Positions 41,991 through 50,438 of a DNA stretch of 64,000 bases are shown here, piece after piece; the first letter of the stretch is position 1; the number at the start of each line of letters is the position of its first letter. The stretch is from assembly GCF_014256275.1 (NCBI RefSeq), contig NZ_JACCFE010000004.1:1-64000 (forward strand). Reading direction: 5' to 3'. The stretch is from Rhodococcus sp. 4CII (GTDB taxonomy: Bacteria; Actinomycetota; Actinomycetes; Mycobacteriales; Mycobacteriaceae). The position numbers and the translations under genes were made by a program. The notes beneath the pieces were generated by a model. The model searched no databases. It worked only from the letters and a program-made list of their open reading frames with translations, and had not been told where the DNA came from.

Positions 41991-42533
41991 ATGAAGCTGG
42001 ACGAGCTGCGGAAGATCATCCGCGAAACAACGACTGAAGATTGGAATCACATCCACTGCTGGGGTGGTGGCGCCGGGCCAAGCTACCGCGACCGGACGGT
42101 CACGGCGTTGGTCGGCAAGACCGACGCGATCGAGAACGAGGTCGAGAGCCATGGCAACGTCGCCATCTTGAGAGACGACATCGATATCTCGATTGCTTGG
42201 GGACTCGATCTCGACTTCAGGGGATTGCGCGACGCCGGCAGCAGGCCTCCTCGCAGCTTCGACTGGGCGAAGAACTTCCCCAACGAGGACGTCTGGATCT
42301 CAATAGGCGACATCTTCTACCGCGGCTCTCTCGTCGATCGGGTGCTTTTCGCGGTCGTTGACGGAGGTCGCGTCCTCCTGCCCTGGGCGCACGAGCAGTT
42401 CTCGGGCCCCGACGAGGGCGACGTTGTCACCAGCAGCTGGGAGTACGATTTCGCGCGGCTCGTCGACCACTTCGAGGGAGTCTCCGAGTTCGATGAAGCC
42501 TTCGCTGCAGCAGGGTTCAAGATCGTCGATTGA
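41991..42533 (+). CDS. Hypothetical protein
   Basis: This 180-residue acidic soluble protein starts at the ATG at 41991 (MKLDELRKIIRETTTEDWNH) after GGGGGAG. It reads like a small alpha/beta protein (VAILRDDIDISIAWGLDLDF, DRVLFAVVDGGRVLLPWAHE). Size, acidity and isolation recall immunity proteins, but no toxin gene is adjacent. A perfect 13-bp terminator follows. Confidence 0.72.
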   Translation: MKLDELRKIIRETTTEDWNHIHCWGGGAGPSYRDRTVTALVGKTDAIENEVESHGNVAILRDDIDISIAWGLDLDFRGLRDAGSRPPRSFDWAKNFPNEDVWISIGDIFYRGSLVDRVLFAVVDGGRVLLPWAHEQFSGPDEGDVVTSSWEYDFARLVDHFEGVSEFDEAFAAAGFKIVD

Positions 42534-42547
42534 CGTGCCTGCGTGAA

Positions 42548-42584
42548 GAATCGCCCCCGCCGTCAAGGAGAGCGGGGGCGATTC
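42548..42584 (+). terminator. Hairpin terminator
   Basis: A perfect 13-bp stem (GAATCGCCCCCGC / GCGGGGGCGATTC) with an 11-base loop lies 15 bases after the stop at 42533 and is followed by GATTAGGTCTT. Confidence 0.85.
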
Positions 42585-42729
42585 GATTAGGTCTTCAGCG
42601 CTACGAAAGTTCGCTGGTCTCCGCTTGCACAGCTCTCGGCGCCGCCCGCGGCTCCGTCGAGATATGCAGCCTGCCTCGGGTGTGAGCTTTACGGCTTTCG
42701 CTGGGCTGTGAAAAAGAACGCCGCCATCT

Positions 42730-42790
42730 GTCACACAAGCCCGCTGCACCGGATCTTCCTCCAGATAGAAGCCAGTTTAGGAGGAGATCC
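42730..42790 (+). promoter_or_regulatory. Conserved leader element, copy C, with ribosome-site pairing
   Basis: GTCACACAAGC (42730-42740) and GGATCTTCCTCC (42751-42762), as in copies A and B. Here the second block can pair with GGAGGAGATCC (42780-42790), which contains the ribosome-binding site of the gene at 42792. The hairpin would hide that site. Confidence 0.68.
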
Positions 42791-42791
42791 C

Positions 42792-43151
42792 ATGCACCCC
42801 AGTCAACCTCAGCGGCCCATCCAACCCGCGCAGAATGCAACAGGCCTGTCCGACGAGGACCAACTGTCTCTGTTGATGGCGGCCCCATTGATTCTGGGCC
42901 TACTTGTCGCGGCTCTTCCAGCGATGTCGACTAAGGCAACTGCGTGGCTGCTCGCTCACGATCTCATCGTTGCGGCCTCGGCATCACCGCTGGTGACTAT
43001 CCCTGGCACGGAAGGTGCAGGCCTCGACCTCCGCCGGCTGATCATCGTCGTGGCAGTTCTGGTGCTCGCTGTGACTCTGGCTCTCAGCGGAGCACGGCGC
43101 TCAATCGATCGTCGCCGGCAGCAGCGGTTGCGCCGCGGGGACAGTGCATGA
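42792..43151 (+). CDS. Small two-helix membrane protein under the conserved leader
   Basis: This 119-residue protein starts at an ATG with GGAGGAG 6 bases upstream. Two hydrophobic segments lie at about 26-46 (LSLLMAAPLILGLLVAALPA) and 84-103 (LIIVVAVLVLAVTLALSGA), with a basic C-terminus. Sharing a leader element with the conjugation operon suggests a role in transfer or entry exclusion, but this is inference. Confidence 0.72.
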   Translation: MHPSQPQRPIQPAQNATGLSDEDQLSLLMAAPLILGLLVAALPAMSTKATAWLLAHDLIVAASASPLVTIPGTEGAGLDLRRLIIVVAVLVLAVTLALSGARRSIDRRRQQRLRRGDSA

Positions 43152-43177
43152 GCACGGGGGTGATTGTTGCCGAGCTA

Positions 43178-43642
43178 TCAAGTAGGAAGCGGTCGATTCC
43201 GTGCGCGGATGAATGCGTCGCGGATTGTGCGTTCTTCCAGGTGCAGAGCCTCAGCGAGTGCTGTGGCGTGTCGATCGGACAGGCTTCCTTCGCCCCGTTC
43301 GATTCGGCCGATGGTGGTGGTGCTGAGTCCGGTTCGGTTTGCGACGTGCTTCTGCGTCAATCCCGCGAGATTCCGCAGGTCGGCGATGGTCCGACTGTCC
43401 TCCGGGACGACGACGAGACGGTCGAGGGGTATTCCCAGCTTTTCGGCGGCTCGGGCGAGGTGGTCGGGCTGAGGGTGCGTTCGCGAGGTTTCCCAGTTGT
43501 GGATGGTGGTCGGGTCGACGCCTATTGCGCGGGAAAGGTCGCCGCGCGTGATTCCGGCAGTAGTGCGCGCGTCTTCGAGGGCCTGGGGCTTGAAGCCGTT
43601 CAGGGGCGCTCTCACTGCGATTTTCCGTTCATCGCTGGACAT
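43178..43642 (-). CDS. XRE-family regulator with two HTH domains
   Basis: This 154-residue protein is read from the ATG at 43642 (MSSDERKIAV). It has two HTH_XRE units in tandem: ARTTAGITRGDLSRAIGVDP with TTIHNWETSRTHP, and LRNLAGLTQKHVANRTGLST with TTIGRIERGEGS. It is divergent from the gene at 43812 with about 170 bases between, and is a likely local repressor. A longer frame upstream exists but lacks support. Confidence 0.85.
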   Translation of the reverse strand: MSSDERKIAVRAPLNGFKPQALEDARTTAGITRGDLSRAIGVDPTTIHNWETSRTHPQPDHLARAAEKLGIPLDRLVVVPEDSRTIADLRNLAGLTQKHVANRTGLSTTTIGRIERGEGSLSDRHATALAEALHLEERTIRDAFIRARNRPLPT

Positions 43643-43811
43643 CCTATTGAAGATGTAGATACCATCGGTGCATACCGGGTTTAAATTCCAGTGGTAAATG
43701 CGATGCGGTGCAGCGCTGATCACTCGCTGAACTCGAACCCGGTGCGCTCGAGTACGAACAGTTCCCACGTACATGCGGCCTGACCAGCCGCTAAACGGAA
43801 AAGAGCATCCG

Positions 43812-45314
43812 ATGACCACTACCGTTTCAGCTGCCCCACCCTTGTCCCAGACTTCTGCGCATCGACGCGACGCACGCTCGTCCGTATGCGCCACTCAGCT
43901 AGCTAGACTGAATGCAGCCGGATTCCCCGCCCGGTCTGCTTTGCCCAGTCGCGACGACGGGTGGTTCCAGACATCGCGACAGTCGGGTTTAGGGGGACGT
44001 GACGGGCAGGCTTGGACACCTGCCCGTCACGTCGATACATCTGTCGACACGGTTGATGTGCGCTACCACATCAACGCCCTGATGTGCGCCGGCATGACGA
44101 CCGCTCTGATCGCTGACCTGGCCTCCCTGCCGGTCGCGACAATCCGGTCGCTGAGGAGCACTTCGACTCTCACGACCACCTCCGCCATCGCGGACGCGAT
44201 CCTCGCGATCACTTTTCACCCGAGCCGTGGGCGTGATCTGACCCCAGCAGTGGGGGCTCGCCGCCGACTGCGCGCACTCAACGCCATGGGCTACGGCGAT
44301 CCGAGCCTCGCTCACCGGTTGAACGTCGAGGTCGACGTCGTCACCTCGATGCCGGAAAAAGGTCTCATCCCGAGCGAGCTGTGGGAAGCGGTCGAAGAGA
44401 TCTACGACGAGCTTTCCATGTGCCCCGGACCCGACGCCGACCTCCGTGAACAAGCACGTGCAGAAGGACTGGTGCCGCCTCTCGGGTGGGACGACGACGA
44501 GATCGACAATCCTAAGGCGCGTAGTCACGAGCGCGAGCGTGCCACGGGAGCGATCGCGGCCGACGAGGTCGTCATCGTTCGTCGCCTGAGCGGCGAACAA
44601 GTCCCCATGCGCAACTGCGAACGACGAGAAATCATTCGGATGGCCTACGAGCAGCGCTGGTCACCGAGCCTCCTCGCGGACAAGCTCGCCATCAAGTACG
44701 ACTCGGCCGTGACGGAGCTGAGCCGGTACCGCCGAGCTCTCGTCCAGACGGTCGTCGTCGCCGGTTCCGATTCCACGGCGGAGACGTCGACCCCGACCGA
44801 CGCGCCTACGGGGGAGCGTGGAAAGGGCGAGACTGCCGCGGTCGCTGCCGCGGCCGATCTGACAGACGCACCCGATTCTGACTCTCCGCGAGAAGCAGCA
44901 GCTACGTCGGATGCCGCCGAGTCACAGTCGCCCGCCGGCTCCAGGGTGAACGCGCCGGCGCGGGCTTCAGCCAACCGAGTGAGTGCGATCAGGCGCCGCT
45001 GGACCGGCGCCTTCACGGCAAGCGCACAGTTCCACGACGCAACGATCGACTGTGCTCGTTCAGCGCCGGAAGGTGGGGTGCCAGGGAGCTGGCCGATAGC
45101 CCGGCGCTCGAAGCTATGGCGGCCGGCCTGCCGGACGGGTTCAACGAGAGCCGTAGGTGCCGAGCAGAACTGGCCTCACTCAGATGAGCGATGGCGGCTG
45201 TCGTCGGGGTTGCCCCTCTTCGCGTCAACGATCGCATCGCCTCGCCGAACAGGCATCGGCACCCCGACCCGGTCGACCAAGCAGGCCTTGTTCCAGTTCG
45301 CTGATACCTGTTGA
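43812..45314 (+). CDS. HTH-type actinobacterial protein, C-terminus probably frameshifted
   Basis: The frame starts at the ATG at 43812. The first 400 residues look real, with HTH-like segments RRRLRALNAMGYGDPSLAHR and EIIRMAYEQRWSPSLLADKL, GWDDDEIDNP, and an Ala/Thr/Asp-rich linker. Past about 45060 this frame becomes Arg/Trp-rich and atypical. Another frame reads a protein-like ARELADSPALEAMAAGLPDG and FNESRRCRAELASLR to a stop at 45187. A one-base shift near 45056-45070 would give a product ending at 45187. The family occurs near XRE regulators on actinobacterial elements; its role is unknown. Confidence 0.65.
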   Translation: MTTTVSAAPPLSQTSAHRRDARSSVCATQLARLNAAGFPARSALPSRDDGWFQTSRQSGLGGRDGQAWTPARHVDTSVDTVDVRYHINALMCAGMTTALIADLASLPVATIRSLRSTSTLTTTSAIADAILAITFHPSRGRDLTPAVGARRRLRALNAMGYGDPSLAHRLNVEVDVVTSMPEKGLIPSELWEAVEEIYDELSMCPGPDADLREQARAEGLVPPLGWDDDEIDNPKARSHERERATGAIAADEVVIVRRLSGEQVPMRNCERREIIRMAYEQRWSPSLLADKLAIKYDSAVTELSRYRRALVQTVVVAGSDSTAETSTPTDAPTGERGKGETAAVAAAADLTDAPDSDSPREAAATSDAAESQSPAGSRVNAPARASANRVSAIRRRWTGAFTASAQFHDATIDCARSAPEGGVPGSWPIARRSKLWRPACRTGSTRAVGAEQNWPHSDERWRLSSGLPLFASTIASPRRTGIGTPTRSTKQALFQFADTC

Positions 45315-45381
45315 CGCCGGCGACCGTGTGAGGCATTGCTGTGCACCCCGATCTCGACCCTTTTGAAGGAGACCAGACCCG

Positions 45382-45714
45382 ATGGCCCTCATAGAAATCC
45401 CCGAGGACTTCCACACGGCGTTCATTGCGGCCGCCCACGACGCGAATGATCACAACGACCTTGACCTCGCCGTTGACGAGGACCGCACATACATCGCCCT
45501 CAGCAACCTCTGCCCCGGATTTTCCCCGGCTCTTCGGCTCATCACCCGCGGTGAGCATGAAGCGACGGTCGAAAGCTGGTCCACCGTCGACCACCAGCGA
45601 GACGACGGCAGCTGGGAGCGCACCGAGGGGGTCGATGCCACCACTGTGGTCGACCTCGCCGATCCGACCGAGGCTGCCAGGCGCGCCGTCGAGTGCTGGT
45701 TGACAACGCTCTGA
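45382..45714 (+). CDS. Small acidic hypothetical protein
   Basis: This 110-residue acidic protein (MALIEIPEDFHTAFIAAAHD) has a clear AAGGAG before its ATG. It contains a beta-rich middle (LRLITRGEHEATVESWSTVD) and TTVVDLADPTEAARRAVECW. No family is recognised. It is transcribed in the same direction as the HTH gene upstream and the gene at 45829. Confidence 0.7.
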   Translation: MALIEIPEDFHTAFIAAAHDANDHNDLDLAVDEDRTYIALSNLCPGFSPALRLITRGEHEATVESWSTVDHQRDDGSWERTEGVDATTVVDLADPTEAARRAVECWLTTL

Positions 45715-45828
45715 CCTCGGTCGGGCTCGGTTGTGCACAGTGTGGCGTTTGGCAATTACCAGAACAGGTTTCAACCCTGCGCTTGATACTCACGTCCCAC
45801 TCATGGGACACGGAGACGGGAAACGATC

Positions 45829-46506
45829 ATGCATGAGTCATTTTCTTCCGCTCTCACCGAGATGTCGGTCGCCGATGCAGTGATGCAGCTCGCGTCCGGA
45901 ACCGTTGAACTCGCGCTCGAAGACGCGCCCGAGTTCGCTCGCTGGTGCTGGTTCGCCGACGTGCTCGACTCAGACTGGGGCTTGACCGGCCGGCTCCCGG
46001 TCGCCGGCGACGATGTACTCCACGAACTCGAGCGGGTCGCCGGTATGTGCCGAACATCGGAAACGAAGGCGCTCAGCCCCGACGCGTGGCGCGCGGCGTA
46101 CGAGGCCACGGAGAGATTGGCCCACAGCTCGGCCGTAACCAGTTCAGAGGCCACCTATCTCGCACTTTCGGCGGCGAACGACATCGCACTCGAATGCATC
46201 GACGAAACGCACCCCGAGTTCACAGTCGCGATAGCGCTGGCATTCGAGTCCCTCGCCGCCTGTGCGGCGGACTCCGCGGTAGCGCGATGCTGGATCGCCC
46301 GCGCTCTGACCGAATGGACGAACCGAGCGCACCCAATCGCGGGCAGCCCTCGAACGGGAGAAACCCCACCGACCACGGACACTCGGCAGAACGCGTCGAT
46401 AGTCTCCGCAGGTTGTGGGCGAAAGGGTCTTGTTGAGAGTGAGCGGCAACCCCTGAAAGGGGCACTGGCAACAGCGCTCCTTGAGACTCGCCTGGACCGG
46501 GGATAG
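45829..46506 (+). CDS. Hypothetical helical protein
   Basis: This 225-residue acidic Ala-rich protein (MHESFSSALTEMSVADAVMQ) is mostly helical with a basic tail rich in R and G. No motif is visible. It follows the small acidic gene in the same direction and precedes the hydrolase gene by 24 bases, so the three may be one transcript. Confidence 0.65.
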   Translation: MHESFSSALTEMSVADAVMQLASGTVELALEDAPEFARWCWFADVLDSDWGLTGRLPVAGDDVLHELERVAGMCRTSETKALSPDAWRAAYEATERLAHSSAVTSSEATYLALSAANDIALECIDETHPEFTVAIALAFESLAACAADSAVARCWIARALTEWTNRAHPIAGSPRTGETPPTTDTRQNASIVSAGCGRKGLVESERQPLKGALATALLETRLDRG

Positions 46507-46530
46507 TCACCTCACCCTAGGATCGGCTAC

Positions 46531-47319
46531 GTGCCGACAGTGACAACGCCCGACGCCGACATTTTTTACACCGACAGTGGGGGAGAGGGGCCCGTACTTC
46601 TACTCGGGCACGGGTTCTTCATGGACTCATCCATGTTCACGCCCCAGGTGCGCGATCTATCCCCGGACCTCCGGGTTGTGACCTGGGATGCGCGCCGCCA
46701 CGGAAAGACCACCGATGCGGGTATGCCGTTCACATACTGGGACCTCGCACGCGACGCCCTCGCCGTCCTCGACGACCTCGGCGTCGAGAAGGCAATCATC
46801 GGGGGCATGTCCCAGGGCGGCTATACCGCGCTGCGCACAGCACTTCTCGCACCGGAGCGCACGACGGCTCTGATCTTGCTCGACACGGAAGCCTCAGCCT
46901 GTACACCCGAGCAGAAGTCCGGATACCGCGTCCTGTTCGATCAGTGGTGCAGCACAGAGCCACTCGAACCGCTCACCAGCGCACTTGCCCCCCAACTGAT
47001 CGGTGGAGAACCTGCGGATTGGACGTCGTGGATCAGCAAATGGAACAGCAGCGATCGCATGGCTGTCCGGCCAGCCGCGGAGTGCCTTATCGAACGCGAC
47101 GACGTCGTGGACCGACTCTCCGACATTGACGTTCCGGCGTTGATCATCCGTGGGGAAAATGACCTGTCAGCGCCCGAAGAGAAGGCGGACGAGCTCAAAG
47201 CAGGTCTTCCTGGTGCTGCGCCAGTTGTCACGATCCCGGTGGCCGGCCATGCCGCAAACTGGACACACCCCGAGCCGGTCAACGCGGCGATCACTGCGTT
47301 CGTCAAGGCGCTCGGCTGA
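46531..47319 (+). CDS. Alpha/beta hydrolase
   Basis: This 262-residue protein has a standard alpha/beta-hydrolase layout: VLLLGHGFFMDSSMF (oxyanion region), nucleophile elbow GGMSQGG, acid IIRGENDLSAP, and histidine in VAGHAANWTHPEP. It resembles the 3-oxoadipate enol-lactonase/haloperoxidase group, but the substrate cannot be read from the sequence. Starts with GTG. It is convergent with the MmyB-type regulator (one base between stops), and regulator-hydrolase pairs of this type are common on actinobacterial genomes. Confidence 0.85.
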   Translation: MPTVTTPDADIFYTDSGGEGPVLLLGHGFFMDSSMFTPQVRDLSPDLRVVTWDARRHGKTTDAGMPFTYWDLARDALAVLDDLGVEKAIIGGMSQGGYTALRTALLAPERTTALILLDTEASACTPEQKSGYRVLFDQWCSTEPLEPLTSALAPQLIGGEPADWTSWISKWNSSDRMAVRPAAECLIERDDVVDRLSDIDVPALIIRGENDLSAPEEKADELKAGLPGAAPVVTIPVAGHAANWTHPEPVNAAITAFVKALG

Positions 47320-47320
47320 T

Positions 47321-48103
47321 TCAGGAGGCGGGGAGGCGCACTCCGAGGTACATCTGCAGCGGATACTTGCCCCGCATCTCCGCGTGGACCTGCACGTGCA
47401 CGCTGTATTGCTCACCAGTCTCGGCGTCGCGGAGGTGCATGAACGGCTGGTGCCGGCCGAACCGGACTTCTTCGCGTGACCACAATTCGCGGAAGAGAGG
47501 GAACGCGCTCAACTCTTCGAGGGTTTCCACCGCCCAGTCGGGGTTGTAGTAGCGACCCATCAACGCTCGGAACCAGCTGACGGTCAAGGCGGCTTCCGCC
47601 TCCCACTCCACCATGACGTTCATTGATGCCGGAGTCGAGAAGAACCAGCGCAACACGTTTCCCTCGTCGACCAGTCCAGGGAACGCCTTGTCGTACGCCG
47701 AGTTACAGTCGATGACATTCCAGCGTTCGTCGAGGTACGCCACCAGGTGCGGGTTGAGCGCCGAGATGGCGGTCTTCATGTCGGGTGTGATCAGTGTCCG
47801 ATAGTCGGCGATCGTCCAGGGTGTCGTGGTGTCCTCACGCTCGGTCTGTGTTCTCCGTGCCAGATTGAATAGGTGCCGACGTTCTGCATCATCGAGACAG
47901 AGTGCGTTGGCGGTGGCGTCGAGAACCTGTGGAGAAGGACTCGCGTCCTTAACGTTTCCTTCCAGCCGCGCGATGTAGCTGACACTCAAATAGATTTCGT
48001 CGCCCAGTTGGGCCCGAGTCATTCCATCCGGGTGCTTCGGCGTTGCCCGGGTGCGCCGAGCACGGATGAAATCACCGAGACTCGGCGGACTGATCGAGTC
48101 CAT
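47321..48103 (-). CDS. XRE regulator with MmyB-like ligand domain
   Basis: This 260-residue protein has an N-terminal HTH (MTRAQLGDEIYLSVSYIARL with EGNVKDASPSPQVLDA) and the MmyB-like ligand-binding domain (LVAYLDERWNVIDCNSAYDK, FPGLVDEGNVLRWFF, MVEWEAEAALTVSWFRA, ELWSREEVRFGRH). Such regulators bind hydrophobic ligands and usually control a neighbouring enzyme, here probably the hydrolase at 46531. A perfect palindrome lies 66 bases upstream of its start. Confidence 0.88.
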   Translation of the reverse strand: MDSISPPSLGDFIRARRTRATPKHPDGMTRAQLGDEIYLSVSYIARLEGNVKDASPSPQVLDATANALCLDDAERRHLFNLARRTQTEREDTTTPWTIADYRTLITPDMKTAISALNPHLVAYLDERWNVIDCNSAYDKAFPGLVDEGNVLRWFFSTPASMNVMVEWEAEAALTVSWFRALMGRYYNPDWAVETLEELSAFPLFRELWSREEVRFGRHQPFMHLRDAETGEQYSVHVQVHAEMRGKYPLQMYLGVRLPAS

Positions 48104-48169
48104 TGCTTGGCCTTTCCGATAGCGAATGCAGCGGCATTACCCTACTCCCGGGGAATGTCAAGCCTTGTA

Positions 48170-48191
48170 GGTAACACTCTTGAGTGTTACC
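48170..48191. promoter_or_regulatory. Perfect 22-base palindrome (operator)
   Basis: GGTAACACTC and its exact inverse GAGTGTTACC are separated by TT. The site lies upstream of the MmyB-type regulator and is a strong candidate for autoregulation. Confidence 0.75.
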
Positions 48192-48905
48192 CCCCTGCTG
48201 GACAACGCAGTTCCCGACCTGATGGAATGTTTTCCCAGAAGACTCACAGCTGCGTGGCAGGCAGACGAGTGCGGGTCGACAGTCGCGCCGAGGGGGAGGG
48301 CCCAGGCGGGTTGCGGAGGGGAAAGCGTTTATGCCACGTGCAGCACAATGGGGTTCGCGTGTGCGATCGACGGGGACGGTGCTCGGCGTTCGGCTCCTCG
48401 TGCTCGACGTGGCACGGCACGGATCGCTAGTCGTGCTGAGGCGATGGTCAGCCCAAGCAGAGACTCCTGAAACGGGCTGCAGGAATGTTTACAAGGACCA
48501 TTTCGAACCCGACCGTCCATACGGGGCAATAGAAGTAGTCGGTCAACGGCATGCCGCGCAGTTTGCCCAACGCCGGATGGTTGGAACCGTCGTTTCCGGC
48601 GCCCGAGGTCGGGATACCGCTGGACGCAGAGGTTTTCATGTACATACCGGCGAAGACGTAGCTCTGTGCACTACTGCCATGGCGAGCAACACGGTCCGCC
48701 CGACCGAAATCCGCCACGCAACGCAGCTGGTTCACGCGCCCAGCGCGCCCTCACACGCACCGGACCAGTCGCACCGGATAGCGTCACCAGTCCGTCGGAG
48801 CTTTGCAGGTGACGTGGTCGCAGCGAACTTGTCCAGGTCGCTCTCTACTGTTCGCCGTACGAAAGTGTCCGATATGTCCACACGTCCACTGTGAAGGACC
48901 ACCAC
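48192..48905. other. Gene-free stretch before the Tad-like operon
   Basis: This 700-base region must hold the promoter of the operon starting at 48906. Open frames on both strands lack ribosome-binding sites or protein-like composition. A minus-strand frame at 48448-48735 (PTSGAGNDGSNHPALGKLRG) looks faintly protein-like and may be a gene remnant. No clear promoter is called. Confidence 0.4.
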
Positions 48906-49613
48906 ATGGCATCCCTGCTGACCAAGAAAATCGACAAGCTCCGCTCGTCCGGGGATGACCTGCCCCCGGCGCACAACGGCGCAGATCAGGACGACCCACC
49001 CGATCTGAATACCCACGCGCGCGTCCGTCGACGCCCCATTTACCTGGCGATCGGTGTCGCACTCGTCGTGGTGGCAGTGATCGGCATGCTCACCGCGGTC
49101 AACGCCATGCGCGCAACCACCGATGTGCTCGTCCTGACGAACGAGGTGCAGCAAGGCGAGACCATCGAGTCCAAGGACTTGGCCGCCAAATCGGTCAACG
49201 TCGATGCCGATCTCGGGGCGCTGCCCGCCAGCGAACGCGGCCGCGTCGTAGGAATGAGTGCCAGCACCCGGTTGCCGGCCGGCACCGTCCTGCTCCCGTC
49301 CGCGATCACCGATCAGGTTGTTCCCGGGGAAGGCCTCACGATGGTCGGCATCACGGTGAGCTACAGCCACCTCCCCTCCGAGCCGATCGTCCCCGGTGAC
49401 ATGGTCCGTGTCGTGGATACACCACGCGACCAGGACGACCCGCCCGTACAGGGCCCGATCAACACGAAGGCGCAGGTGTACTCCACCAAGGAGATCCCCG
49501 AAGCCGGCGAGACAACGCTCAACCTGCTCGTGCCCGAGGCAGAGGCCAACTGGGTCGCCGCCCGCGGCGCAACCAAGCGTGTCGCGATCGTCCTCGACAA
49601 CCGAGTGCGGTGA
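48906..49613 (+). CDS. CpaB-like SAF-domain protein of the Tad cluster
   Basis: This 235-residue protein is read from the ATG at 48906 (AAGGA 8 bases upstream; a GTG at 48891 is possible). It has one transmembrane segment (PIYLAIGVALVVVAVIGMLT, about 43-62) and a SAF domain with GETIESKDLAAKSVNVD and STRLPAGTVLLPSAIT. CpaB/RcpC proteins are part of Tad/Flp pilus systems. It is the first gene of a long plus-strand operon. Confidence 0.8.
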   Translation: MASLLTKKIDKLRSSGDDLPPAHNGADQDDPPDLNTHARVRRRPIYLAIGVALVVVAVIGMLTAVNAMRATTDVLVLTNEVQQGETIESKDLAAKSVNVDADLGALPASERGRVVGMSASTRLPAGTVLLPSAITDQVVPGEGLTMVGITVSYSHLPSEPIVPGDMVRVVDTPRDQDDPPVQGPINTKAQVYSTKEIPEAGETTLNLLVPEAEANWVAARGATKRVAIVLDNRVR

Positions 49614-49619
49614 TCGGCG

Positions 49620-50438
49620 ATGTTTCTCGCACTGACATCCGCCTCACGCTCACCCGGTGTGAGCACCACGGCGCTCGCCCTGGCACTGAACTCACCGACC
49701 GACCGGACTCTGCTCGTAGAAGCGGATGCCATCGGGTCCTCGCCGGTCCTGGCCGGATACATGCTCGGAAACCACTATCACGATCGTTCCTTGATCAATC
49801 TCGTCGACGCGAATCGTCACGGGCGCCTCAAGGCTGCTCTGACCGAGCAACTCATCCAGATCCCGGAATCGTCGGTGTCATTGCTCCCGGGGCTGGTCCA
49901 CTCCGCCCAGGCAGATGCGATGCGGCCCGTGTGGGGACCGTTGGGTGTCCACCTGGCCGGATTGAGCGTCGACGACACCAACGTGATCGTCGATGCCGGC
50001 CGGATCGGGCAACGAGGCGCTCCGGTCGAACTGATCGTCAACGCGACAACGATCGCAATCGTCACCCGCACTGAGCGAACGGCAATCGCAGCGTTACGCG
50101 CCTCGCAGAACGCCCTGCGACAGCAGCTCTCCGCGGTGCAATCACGGGCAAGTCTGGGGTTGATCCTGATCGGTGAGTCCCCCTACAACGCAGAGGAAAT
50201 CACGAAAGTCACCGGACTTGACGTGATCGCGGTCCTGCCCGACTCCGGTGACGCCAAGGTCTTCTCGGACGGGTTGCCCATCAGCAAATGGCGCCGTCGC
50301 CGCTCGATCTACCTGCACACCCTCCACCGCAGTACCTGGCCGAAGATCACCAAATTCGCGGTGAGCCATCAGGCGGACTGGAAGTCCGGCCCCGCGCTCA
50401 ATGCTGCGCTGCCGACACTGACAGGAGAACGCCGATGA
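49620..50438 (+). CDS. CpaE-like MinD/ParA-type protein lacking the Walker A lysine
   Basis: This 272-residue protein has the order of a MinD-like fold: FLALTSASRSPGVSTTALAL, LLVEADAIGSSPVLAG, VIVDAGRIG, IAIVTRTERTAIAAL, LGLILIGESPYNAEEI. The Walker A position reads SPGVSTT, so the signature lysine is missing and ATP hydrolysis is doubtful. CpaE-like proteins position Tad machinery. Its stop overlaps the CpaF start (ATGA). Confidence 0.78.
   Translation: MFLALTSASRSPGVSTTALALALNSPTDRTLLVEADAIGSSPVLAGYMLGNHYHDRSLINLVDANRHGRLKAALTEQLIQIPESSVSLLPGLVHSAQADAMRPVWGPLGVHLAGLSVDDTNVIVDAGRIGQRGAPVELIVNATTIAIVTRTERTAIAALRASQNALRQQLSAVQSRASLGLILIGESPYNAEEITKVTGLDVIAVLPDSGDAKVFSDGLPISKWRRRRSIYLHTLHRSTWPKITKFAVSHQADWKSGPALNAALPTLTGERR

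Noticed and set aside
45013..45774. 253-residue minus-strand frame
   Set aside because: It is opposite two plus-strand genes with better composition and a clear ribosome-binding site; no domain was recognised.
48331..48894. 187-residue plus-strand frame before the Tad operon
   Set aside because: No ribosome-binding site and Arg/Val/Ser-rich composition. It may overlap a decayed gene on the other strand, but I cannot support either.
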